Assembly: GCA_036939355.1 (NCBI GenBank)
Contig: JALLAP010000420.1
Location: 1 to 17,716 of the forward strand
DNA: 17,716 nucleotides
Source: Thalassiosira profunda
Lineage: Eukaryota > Bacillariophyta > Thalassiosirophyceae > Thalassiosirales > Thalassiosiraceae
Direction: 5' to 3'
Made by a program: the position numbers and the translations under genes. Below the pieces are notes generated by a model. It saw nothing but the letters and a program-made list of their open reading frames with translations. It did not search any database and was not told where the DNA came from. The first letter of the stretch is position 1. Each line of letters opens with the position of its first letter. This document shows positions 1 through 7,341 of the stretch, piece by piece.

Positions 1-3
1 GGG

Positions 4-33
4 GGGTGGTCTAAGCAAAAAATGGGTGGTCTA
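4..33. repeat. Short direct repeat at the window edge
   Basis: The 10-mer GGGTGGTCTA occurs at 4-13 and again at 24-33, a period of 20 bases. No function is evident. It could be upstream regulatory sequence of VPS45 copy A or simple-sequence drift. Confidence 0.5.
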
Positions 34-89
34 GTTCGAGCTACTCCTCTGTAGCTCTCCTGCCCTCACCCCCTCCTTCCTCAACCTCC

Positions 90-141
90 CTCGCTACAGC
101 CTACCTATCTACGACGTAAAAGTTTAGCTAAAAAATTGCAA
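90..141 (+). promoter_or_regulatory. Upstream block of VPS45 copy A shared with copy B
   Basis: This block keeps the order of short motifs found upstream of copy B: CTCGCTA (90-96), CCTACCTA, ACGACGT (111-117), TTAGCTA (124-130) and TTGCAA (136-141). The B counterparts include ACGACGT at 7254-7260, TTAGCTA at 7264-7270 and TTGCAA at 7276-7281. A following stretch, TTCCGA...CGTTGCTCCTCCTCC, is also shared just before the start codon. Since surrounding sequence has diverged, these islands are candidate promoter or 5'-UTR elements. That they regulate anything is inferred from conservation between only two copies. Confidence 0.5.
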
Positions 142-215
142 CCTCAACTTGTGGTCCACACAAGCTACTTTTTCCGACGTTGCTCCTCCTCCCAGCAGCC
201 CTTTATTACAACGCC

Positions 216-2036
216 ATGGACTCCGCGGCCGACCAGCTCGACGGCATCGCCTCCGTCCGGGCCTATGTCGACCGCATCGTGACGGGGGACGGGCGGTGCC
301 ACGGCATGAAAGTGCTTCTATTGGATGCAGCAACAACGCAGATCCTCTCATGCGTCTCCTCCCAATCCGAGGTGCTCTCCCAAGAGGTATACCTCGTCAG
401 CCGCATCGACGAGCCGCGGGGAGCATCGCAGGGCCACGATGGCGGGGGACACTCCCTCGCATTGACGGAGGAAGCGCACGTGGGGCACCTCAAGGCCGTG
501 TGCTTCCTCCGCCCGACCGAGGCGAACGTGGGGCTGCTGGTGAAGGAGTTGGCCACCCCGCGGTTCGCGGAGTATCACCTGTACTTCTCGGGGATCTTGC
601 CGCCGTCGTTCCTGAATCTGCTGGCGGAGAACGACGCGCAGGAGCGGGTGCGGCAGGTGCAGGAGTTCTACGCGGACTTTTTGCCCATCAACCCGGATTT
701 GCTCAGCTTGAATTGCCGGAATACGCTGCCGATGACGGCATCGGTGGGGACGCCCCGGGCGAGGGAATATGCGTCGTTGTACCAGCGCAATCTGGTGGGG
801 CTGCAATCCATGCTTCTGGCACTAAAGCGCCAGCCGGCCGCCATCCGCTTCCAGCAGAGCTCCAAGATGGCCAGGCAGCTGGCCGCGGACATCGAAGAGA
901 GCATCGGAGGGGATCAGATATTTCACTTTCGGCGAGGATCCGGCAGGCAGGGTGGGGCGGGGAACATGCACCTCTTGATTCTGGATAGGATGGACGATCC
1001 CGTGACGCCGCTGCTGAGCCAGTGGACGTACCAGGCCATGGTGCATGAGCTGCTTGGATTGAACAACAGTCGCGTGATACTGCGGGGGGTGCCCAACGTC
1101 TCCAAAGATTTGGAGGAGGTGGTCTTGTCATCCGCACCCGGCCACGATGGCTTCTTTCAATCGCACCGCAACTCCAACTTTGGGGAGCTGGGCGAGGCAA
1201 TCCAAAAATTGCTGCAAGATTACCAAGCCCGGTCGAAGGAGCACCAAGTGTCGAATCTGAAGTCGATCGAGGACATGCAACAATTCATGGAAAAGTATCC
1301 GGAGTTGCGAAGTCAATCTCACACGGTCTCAAAGCACGTGGCCATCATGGGGGAGTTGGCAAGGCTGGTGGAGGTGTGCAGCCTCATGGACGTGTCGGCC
1401 TTCGAGCAGGATCTGGCGTGCGCGGACGATCAGGCGGGGCATCTGAAGGAGCTAATGCGTAAGCTGGACAGCCGGACGGTCAAGATTCCCGACAAGCTGC
1501 GGCTGGGGATGCTGTACGCGCTGCGGTACGAGACGGTGCGACCCAACAACGCCATACTGGCGGTGAAGGAGGCAATGAAGCGCGGGGGCGTGCCGCCTGA
1601 CGGCGTCGCCCTGATCGATGCGGTGCTGCGGTACGCCGGGGCCAAAGCGCGGGGCCCTGGCCTGTACGGGACGAACAAGGACACGGCGAGCAAGCTCATG
1701 AAGAGCTTCATGACGAGCGTGCAGGGCGTCAGCAATGTCTATTCGCAACATTCGCCAGTGCTGATGGATACAGTTGACGGGGCCGTCAAGGGAAAGCTGC
1801 GGGGCGACACCCACCCGCTCATACTCTCGGGCGGCGGAACGTCGGTGAACGTCGAGGGCATGGCGCTGCCGCAGGAAATCTTAATCTTCGTGGTGGGAGG
1901 CGTTGCATACGAGGAGAGCACGAAAATCAACCTATTCAACCAGGCAAACGCCGGGAAGGTGCGCGTGATTTTGGGAGGAAGCACCGTGCACAACAGCACG
2001 AGCTTCCTGGAGGAATTGAAGCAGATGGGCCGCTAA
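216..2036 (+). CDS. VPS45: VPS45, Sec1/Munc18-family SNARE regulator, copy A
   Basis: An intronless 606-residue protein of the Sec1/Munc18 (SM) family. It matches VPS45 rather than Sec1, Sly1 or Vps33 from the N-terminal MKVLLLDAATT-type strand (31-41), the HLKAVCFLRPT segment (91-101), VQEFYADF (148-155), the LLSQWTYQAMVHELLG helix (266-281) and the C-terminal VRVILGGSTVHNSTSFLEE region (582-600). VPS45 proteins bind Tlg2/syntaxin-16-type SNAREs and promote fusion at the trans-Golgi network and endosomes. Length fits the family. The start at 216 (context GCCATGG) is chosen because copy B begins identically and an in-frame TAA lies upstream at 129-131; an in-frame ATG at 180 would add 12 residues not conserved in B. 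Copy B (7342-9162) has the same length and differs at eight residues. Its 3' end faces the stromal peptidase gene 75 bp away. Confidence 0.93.
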   Translation: MDSAADQLDGIASVRAYVDRIVTGDGRCHGMKVLLLDAATTQILSCVSSQSEVLSQEVYLVSRIDEPRGASQGHDGGGHSLALTEEAHVGHLKAVCFLRPTEANVGLLVKELATPRFAEYHLYFSGILPPSFLNLLAENDAQERVRQVQEFYADFLPINPDLLSLNCRNTLPMTASVGTPRAREYASLYQRNLVGLQSMLLALKRQPAAIRFQQSSKMARQLAADIEESIGGDQIFHFRRGSGRQGGAGNMHLLILDRMDDPVTPLLSQWTYQAMVHELLGLNNSRVILRGVPNVSKDLEEVVLSSAPGHDGFFQSHRNSNFGELGEAIQKLLQDYQARSKEHQVSNLKSIEDMQQFMEKYPELRSQSHTVSKHVAIMGELARLVEVCSLMDVSAFEQDLACADDQAGHLKELMRKLDSRTVKIPDKLRLGMLYALRYETVRPNNAILAVKEAMKRGGVPPDGVALIDAVLRYAGAKARGPGLYGTNKDTASKLMKSFMTSVQGVSNVYSQHSPVLMDTVDGAVKGKLRGDTHPLILSGGGTSVNVEGMALPQEILIFVVGGVAYEESTKINLFNQANAGKVRVILGGSTVHNSTSFLEELKQMGR

Positions 2037-2111
2037 CAACAAGGTGTCACAGATAGGTCTCGCCACCTATTCTAGCTATTCTGTGTCTCTACAATTATCA
2101 CACCACCACTC
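2037..2111. other. Convergent 3' intergenic gap, VPS45 A / stromal peptidase
   Basis: Only 75 bp separate the stop codons of two converging genes. The two 3' UTRs and poly(A) sites must therefore lie in this gap or overlap the opposite gene. I see no clear AATAAA signal on either strand. Confidence 0.6.
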
Positions 2112-5100
2112 CTATCCGGTCAGGGCCCCTCCCCGCCCCATCCCTGCCATCGGCGAGGCCCTGACGATCTCGTCCTCAATAACCACCCCCTCTGGCTTTA
2201 CCGTCTTCCCAATGGCCGTGTACAACTCCTTCTCCTTCAGCCCCATGCAGTCGAGCGTCAGCTGCAGGTCTTTCGTTGTCATTCCCTCAATCACAGCGTG
2301 GAAGTCTGTGACCGACAACGGTCCCTTGAGCGGCACCGACTCCTCCTGCATCCCCGACATCATTGTTGCCCAGTATTGAGACGTCCGGAGCTCTCCCTCG
2401 TGGCGGTTCAGCACTACGCGCTTCGCCGACTCGAGGTTGTCCGGCGAGATGGGATTGGATGTTCGCAGCGCCTCGAGGGTCTCTTTGCAAGCCTCCAGTG
2501 CCGCCTGGGCCTTCTCCTTGGATGCCGTCACAGTGACTAAGAACCAGCCGCCCTTCAGCCTCTCAAAGCCCGTCAGTGAGAAGTTGGCGTCGTACGTGAG
2601 CTGCTTCCTTTCCCTCACAGTGCTGAAGAGTCTCCTGTTGGCAATCTCCGAGACCAACGAAAGTGCTGCATTCGCAAATAGTGGGTGGGCCCTCCGCTGC
2701 TTGTCGTAATCGCTGGCACGCGGATCTGCCTCGCTGACCCGCTGGGCGACAGTAGAGCCGTCTGCGAGGAATCCCCAGCCATTGGGCGCCGCTCCGGCAA
2801 CATAGGCCACCGCGCGCGGGTCGGAGTCCTCCAGCTCCAGGTCCAGATGCTTGCCCGGCAACCGGAGCGCAGGGACGCCCCCAAAGTCCTCAGCAGGGGC
2901 GCCAGTTTCATCTTCCACCTTGTATTCCGAGTTGGCGTCGGCGGGGACCGTTCCCAAGTACTTCAGCATCATCTCCAGCACATCGTTGACAACAAAGTCT
3001 CCCGAGACTGATATTTCAATGTCGGATGGCATGAGCTGCGACATGACAGCGTTCTTGGCATCCTCGAGAGTCACCGCGTTGACCGTATCGACATCTATCG
3101 ACAAGAATCTAGAGCAATTCCGAGTTGACAGAGTCAGAGGGTGGAAGCCTGCTAGACAAATCGCACATCCCCAACAAGAATCTCACCTTGCGTCGCTCCC
3201 TGCGACCGCGTCCATGATCATCTCGGTGCTCTTCCCCTCCAAGCTCTTCCCCAGGCTCTCGTGGGCTGTCCGGTAGCTCTGCTTGCTCCTTCCCAGCGCG
3301 TCCTCCTCCCAGTTGAACTCGACGAGAATTTCCCTGACGATCTGCATCACCGCCTCGGTTCCAGTCACGCCCAACTGCTTCGAATCGCCGTACCCAGTAT
3401 TGCCCACGTTGGTGGTGGGGAAGACAAAGTCCATGGTTAGCGCCTCCTCGTTGCAGTTGATCTCAACCATGATGAGGTGGTCGACGGCGAAGAGCTCGAC
3501 CTGCTCTCGGCTCAGGTCTCCGAACGATCCACCTTCCTGCATGGCGCGGGCGCCAACGGCCAGGGAGCCCGGCTTGAACCCATAGCGCTTCTCGGCATTG
3601 CGACCGCCGGGGGCGACCAGGCGCAGATGGCCCCTCTGGGACTCGGCCGCGTTCTGGGCGATGCCCACGCGGATGCCGTTGCCCAGCCTTCGAAGGGTGA
3701 AGGGACGGGTGATCCGATCGGCGGGGGTGTCCGGGGTGCCGTCGCTGAAGTGGCCAGGCTCCCACTGGGGCGGGTGATCCTCCGCCGCCTTCTCCAGCAC
3801 GTCCTCTGTAACGAGGGTGTGAGGCACCACCACATCTTCCACAGGCTCGACCTTCACCTGGCACGCCTCCCGAATCGCCTTGCACAGCTTATCGTCGTCC
3901 AGTGCCGCGTCAGGATCGGAATCGGCCGACTTGGGGGTGCATGCCACTGCCACCACGACCCCCTCGCACGTTGGCTCTCCCTCTGCCAATCCCGTAATGT
4001 GCGCGCAAAGCTCGGCGGCAGCGTCGTTCACCTCCTCCAGAGTGAGCGACGCCAGCGCCGCCTCAGTAACCGCATAACTCTGCTCGGGGCTCATGAAGGT
4101 GTGTCCGTTCGCCACCGTTTCCATCAAGTAAGCCAGCTGATCCCCGTGACTGATGGTATCTCCCTGCGCCGCCAGCTGCTCGGCGTCCGTCAGCAACGCA
4201 CTCGCGTACCGCTCCATCTCCCCCGGCGTCACCCCGTGCAGGCCCAACTTGCGAATCTCCGAAATGGACTTGGTCACCGCCTCCTCCCACCGGTTCGGCT
4301 CGGCCGTCATGTCCAAGCTGCACACCGCGCAGCCCTCCCGCGCCGAATCCAGCTGGTTGAACTCCACGAACGTGAAGGCCGGGTCGTCGCTCCGCCCTCC
4401 CACGTTGAGCCGAATCTGCAGCGCCGCGAGGCACACCCGCCGTGCCAAACTACGTCGGAAGCTCTCCATGTCCACGATGGGCTCGACGGGACGCTTCGCG
4501 AAGAGGTGGAAGCTGAAGTTCTGCAGCAGCTCGTGCTTGAAGATGTGCGGCCGCAGCACCTTCCCGGGACTCAGCTCCGCGCTCTTGAGGAAGTTGACCT
4601 TGTCGTCCATACTGTACGGCTGCTGGAGGTGAATGTCGTAGTCGTCGTACACGCTGATCTCCCCATCGCCATCGGCCTTAATGTCCTTCCGAATCAGCTT
4701 CCCCGAATCCCCCGCCGCGTCCAAAATGTCCTTGACGCCCTCCCCCACGCAAAAGTCGTGACGGACCGGGGGATAATGCCAACTCTGGGCCTGCTTCATC
4801 GTGCCCCCCACCACGGCATCGGCCAGGGCGCTCGCCTCCTCCTTCAACTCCACCAGCTTGATCTGGCTCCCCTGCCGCTCGGCCGTCAGGTGGCCGAACT
4901 TCTCCTCGATCGTCTTTTCGACAAACTCCGGATCCAGATCGCCCACCACGTACAACAACACGTTATCCGGCCGATAGTGCGTGCGATGCCACGTCTTGAC
5001 GTCGTCCTGGTTCCAATTCCGAATCAACACCTCCTTCCCAATCGGAAACCGCTTCGCCAATCGATTCTCCCTGTGGAGGGTGCTCAATATCTGGCACTCC

Positions 5101-5897
5101 ACCCGATACTCGATGGTGTTCACCATCGTCATCTCCGAGAGGACGGCCTGCCGTTCCTTCTCGATGCGGGACGGATCGCACCGCGCCTCCATGACGTCGC
5201 ACAGCGCGTCGAGGGCCATGGGGAGCATGGGCGCGCCGCTCCGTCCGGGGGCGAGGGTGGGACAGGCGGCGTAAAACACCGTGTGGTGAAAGTCCGTGTA
5301 CGCGTTGGTTTGGCTTCCCGTGCCGAAGAGCCGTTCGCGCTTCCGGGAGCCCATGTAGGCGACGTGCTCGGTCAGGTGCGCGATGCCCTGCTGCGGCTCC
5401 AATTCGTCGGACGATCCGCTGAAGACCTGGAGGTGCGCCTCGAACCGTCCGGGGGGCGACCGATTGGGAAGGAACACGTAGCTCAGCCCGTTGCTCAGCA
5501 CGCCGGACTTGACCGCGGGGTGGAACGGCAGCGGCGGGGACCCCGAGTCGGTCGATCCGCCCTCCATGCGCTCCCGGGTGGGCGGATACAGCGCGTTGAG
5601 GGGGTTGATGTGCTCCCGCTTCGAGGGGTGGGGTTCCAGCACCGCGCTGTTGGACGATCCGCGCAGGTTGGCCGCTTTGCCCGAGCCCTCGTCGGAGGAG
5701 AAGAGGTTGGCGAGGCTGAATTTCGAGCCCCCCTCCTCCTTCATGACCAGCGACGACCGCGTCTGGGGGCGCGGCTGCTTGCCCCATGGCTGGGGCGTGC
5801 CGACGAGGGAGGCCGAGCGCGAGGGAACGAAGGAGAAGCCGTGGAGGCCCGTGGCCGTCAGGGCGACGACCGCCGCGGTCAGTTGAAGCCGCATCAT
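2112..5897 (-). CDS. SPP: Stromal processing peptidase (M16 metalloprotease), plastid-targeted
   Basis: The spliced gene (5897-3187 joined to 3108-2112; intron 3109-3186, 78 bp, GTGAGA...CTAG) encodes 1235 residues, close to plant stromal processing peptidase. SPP cleaves transit peptides from imported precursors in the stroma. The inverted zinc motif HLTEH lies at 174-178, with the distal zinc-ligand Glu at about 255, 77 residues on, as in M16 enzymes. The flanking text (EHVAYMGSRKRERLFGTG, NAYTDFHHTVF) is SPP-specific. A second M16 half without the zinc motif and a C-terminal RLFSTVRERKQLTYDANFSL segment complete it. Splicing restores AGSDARFLSID, matching the family where reading through the intron would hit TGA at once. 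The N-terminus has a hydrophobic signal peptide (about 1-20, ending GLHG) followed by FSFVPSRSAS and a basic, Ser/Pro-rich stretch: a bipartite presequence with the Phe typical of red complex plastids. It diverges from SPC3. Confidence 0.93.
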
Positions 5898-6198
5898 CGC
5901 GAATCCAGCTTGATGAATGAGCCGACGACCGAGCTAGAGGCGCCAACCCTCCGACGCTCTGGAAGGGCGAGTGGGGACCTTCCGCTTCCGCCGGCGTGGG
6001 TGCACTGGGGGGCAACGGGCAACGCGGATGCCGAGGAGAGCGCAAAAAGTTCCACGCGTTGGCGTTGGCCGGCGCTCCAAAATTTCTCTCTCAGACCTTC
6101 TCAGACTCTCAGCTGAGAGTGATCCGCCTTGGTCCAATCTGGTCCAACACACGCCCGGTCCTCATTGGCGCCCCATACATCCCCGCAACGGCCCCACC
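5898..6198. promoter_or_regulatory. Bidirectional promoter region, stromal peptidase / SPC3
   Basis: This 301-bp gap separates two divergently transcribed genes and has no convincing ORF. It holds a perfect 16-bp palindrome at 6105-6120, two direct copies of TGGTCCAA at 6130-6137 and 6140-6147 (the first forming a CCAAT box at 6134-6138), an inverted CCAAT (ATTGG) at 6164-6168, and ACGCGT at 6054-6059. No TATA box is evident. Paired CCAAT boxes in a short divergent gap fit a bidirectional promoter. Promoter activity is inferred. Confidence 0.6.
6105..6120. repeat. Perfect 16-bp palindrome in the SPP/SPC3 divergent promoter
   Basis: ACTCTCAGCTGAGAGT is its own reverse complement; the centre is CAGCTG, an E-box-like hexamer. 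It lies about 80 bp upstream of the SPC3 start codon. A dimeric transcription-factor site is the simplest reading. A TCTCAGAC-type direct repeat precedes it. Confidence 0.7.
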
Positions 6199-6901
6199 AT
6201 GCACACGGTCTGGGTCCGACTGAACGCCGTCGTCTTCTTCGGCCTGACGGTCCTCCTCGTTAGCTCCGTCCTCGCGGCCCTCTCCAAGATCGGACACGCG
6301 AGCGCGCACCGCCCGATCGTGCACAAGTTGGACATCAGCAATCTGAAGAGCCTGAAGAATCACGGGGGCGTGGACAGGGCGCTGCTGAGCTTCGATTTGC
6401 ACGTGAGTTGATGTGCTGATTGTGTATTGATTTGCAATTGATTGCATCGCGAGTTGCAAAGGTGGCTCCTCACTCAATTGCAATCGAAATGCAATTGCTC
6501 TTTCCTCACTCAATTGCAATCTGAATGCAATTGCTCTTATCCTCACCCCAATGGCAACCCTCCCAAAATCCCAGGCCGACATGACCCCGGCCTTCCACTG
6601 GAACATCAAACAGCTCTTCGTCTACGTCGTCGCCACTTACAAAACGCCGACCAACCCCAAAAACCAAATAGTGCTGTGGGATCGCATCATCGAGGCGACC
6701 GATCCCCTGAACAAAAAGATATTGGACGAAAAGAACGTATTTGTCAAGTACGGGCTGGTCGACCAGGGGGCGGAATTGCGAGGGACGGAGGTGGAATTGA
6801 GCTTGATGTGGGACCACATGCCGCTGACGGGGGTGCTGGACATGGACGGCCAGGAGGCGGGGACGGGGAGCACGTTTTCGCTGCCGGAGGAGTACCAGTG
6901 A
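6199..6901 (+). CDS. SPCS3: Signal peptidase complex subunit 3 (SPC22/23 family)
   Basis: Exons 6199-6402 and 6575-6901 (intron 6403-6574, 172 bp, GTGAGT...CCAG) encode 176 residues, the usual size of SPC3/SPCS3. This single-pass ER membrane protein is an accessory, in yeast essential, subunit of the complex that removes signal peptides in the ER lumen. The N-terminus carries one membrane segment (about 9-28) preceded by a short cytosolic tail. The luminal part has the family pattern: FDLHADMTPAFHWNIKQLF spans the splice junction exactly, followed by VYVVATY, KNQIVLWDRII and a KYGLVDQG segment. Splicing after FDLH is required to recover this motif. The start (CCACCATG) directly precedes the signal-anchor. 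It diverges from the stromal peptidase gene; VPS45 copy B lies 440 bp downstream. The intron carries a hairpin-bearing tandem repeat. Confidence 0.93.
6467..6538 (+). repeat. 36-bp tandem repeat with internal hairpins, in the SPC3 intron
   Basis: Two units, 6467-6502 and 6503-6538, begin TCCTCACTCAATTGCA and differ at about three positions. Each contains a perfect 8-bp inverted repeat, CAATTGCA then TGCAATTG, separated by 7 nt (ATCGAAA in unit 1, ATCTGAA in unit 2). A degenerate third start (TCCTCACCCCAATGG) follows at 6540, leading into the acceptor site. The intron is about twice the size of the others here, and the repeat explains most of the excess. Confidence 0.8.
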
Positions 6902-7341
6902 TTGCACATTGCAATGTCGGTGGAATTGGGCATAAGACAGGATCGATGCGAGCGCAGCAAACAACGTTCATGGGGTGCCCTTGCAGAGAAGTGGATATCC
7001 GTTGACATCGAGCGGTGAAGAGAGGGTTGGGCAAACTCTTTGAGAGTTGTATGTTACCTCACACTCGTTTCATTCATTAAGTTTCATCAATCTTGCTGCT
7101 CGCTGCAATGCATGATCTGCATAGAATCTTAGCTACTGCTGTTCCCTGTTGTCAGCTCCCTCCTCCCTGCGCAGTGCTCTCTTCTCTTTCACTTCTCTCT
7201 GTGTCTCCCTGTTGCTCCCTGCTTCTCTCTCCCCTCGCTAATCCTACCTACGTACGACGTATGTTAGCTAACCCCTTGCAAAATTTCCGAGTTGGACGTT
7301 GCTCCTCCTCCCCCAGCCCAGCCCCTCGCCTTTGCAACGCC
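6902..7341 (+). promoter_or_regulatory. Intergenic and upstream region of VPS45 copy B
   Basis: These 440 bp hold the SPC3 3' end and the VPS45 B promoter and leader. The left part is AT-richer with no recognisable gene. About 7135-7240 is a strong pyrimidine tract of repeated CTCCCT/CTTCTCT units on the + strand. From about 7232 the sequence aligns in islands with the region upstream of copy A (ACGACGT 7254-7260, TTAGCTA 7264-7270, TTGCAA 7276-7281, then TTGCTCCTCCTCC). An open frame runs through from 7093 into the VPS45 frame but is not conserved in copy A. Confidence 0.5.

Noticed and set aside
149..988. An alternative + strand frame overlapping the start of VPS45 copy A (and its twin at 7299-8114)
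   Set aside because: Arg/Gly/Ala-rich shadow in another frame; its sequence changes between the two copies wherever VPS45 changes silently, as expected for non-coding frames.
3477..6116. An 879-codon open frame on the + strand, antisense to the stromal peptidase
   Set aside because: Its translation is low in complexity, rich in R, L, V, H and Q, and matches no family. The opposite strand encodes a clear, conserved SPP. Strong GC bias at third codon positions readily opens long antisense frames.
7093..7341. An 83-codon in-frame N-terminal extension of VPS45 copy B
   Set aside because: It is Leu/Cys/Pro-rich and derives from a pyrimidine tract. Copy A has an in-frame TAA at 129-131 and no equivalent, and the shared start context is at 7342.
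6902..7341. A tRNA or other structured RNA between SPC3 and VPS45 B
   Set aside because: Only short hairpins (5-bp arms near 7110-7125) are visible; there is no cloverleaf, A/B box pair or terminator.
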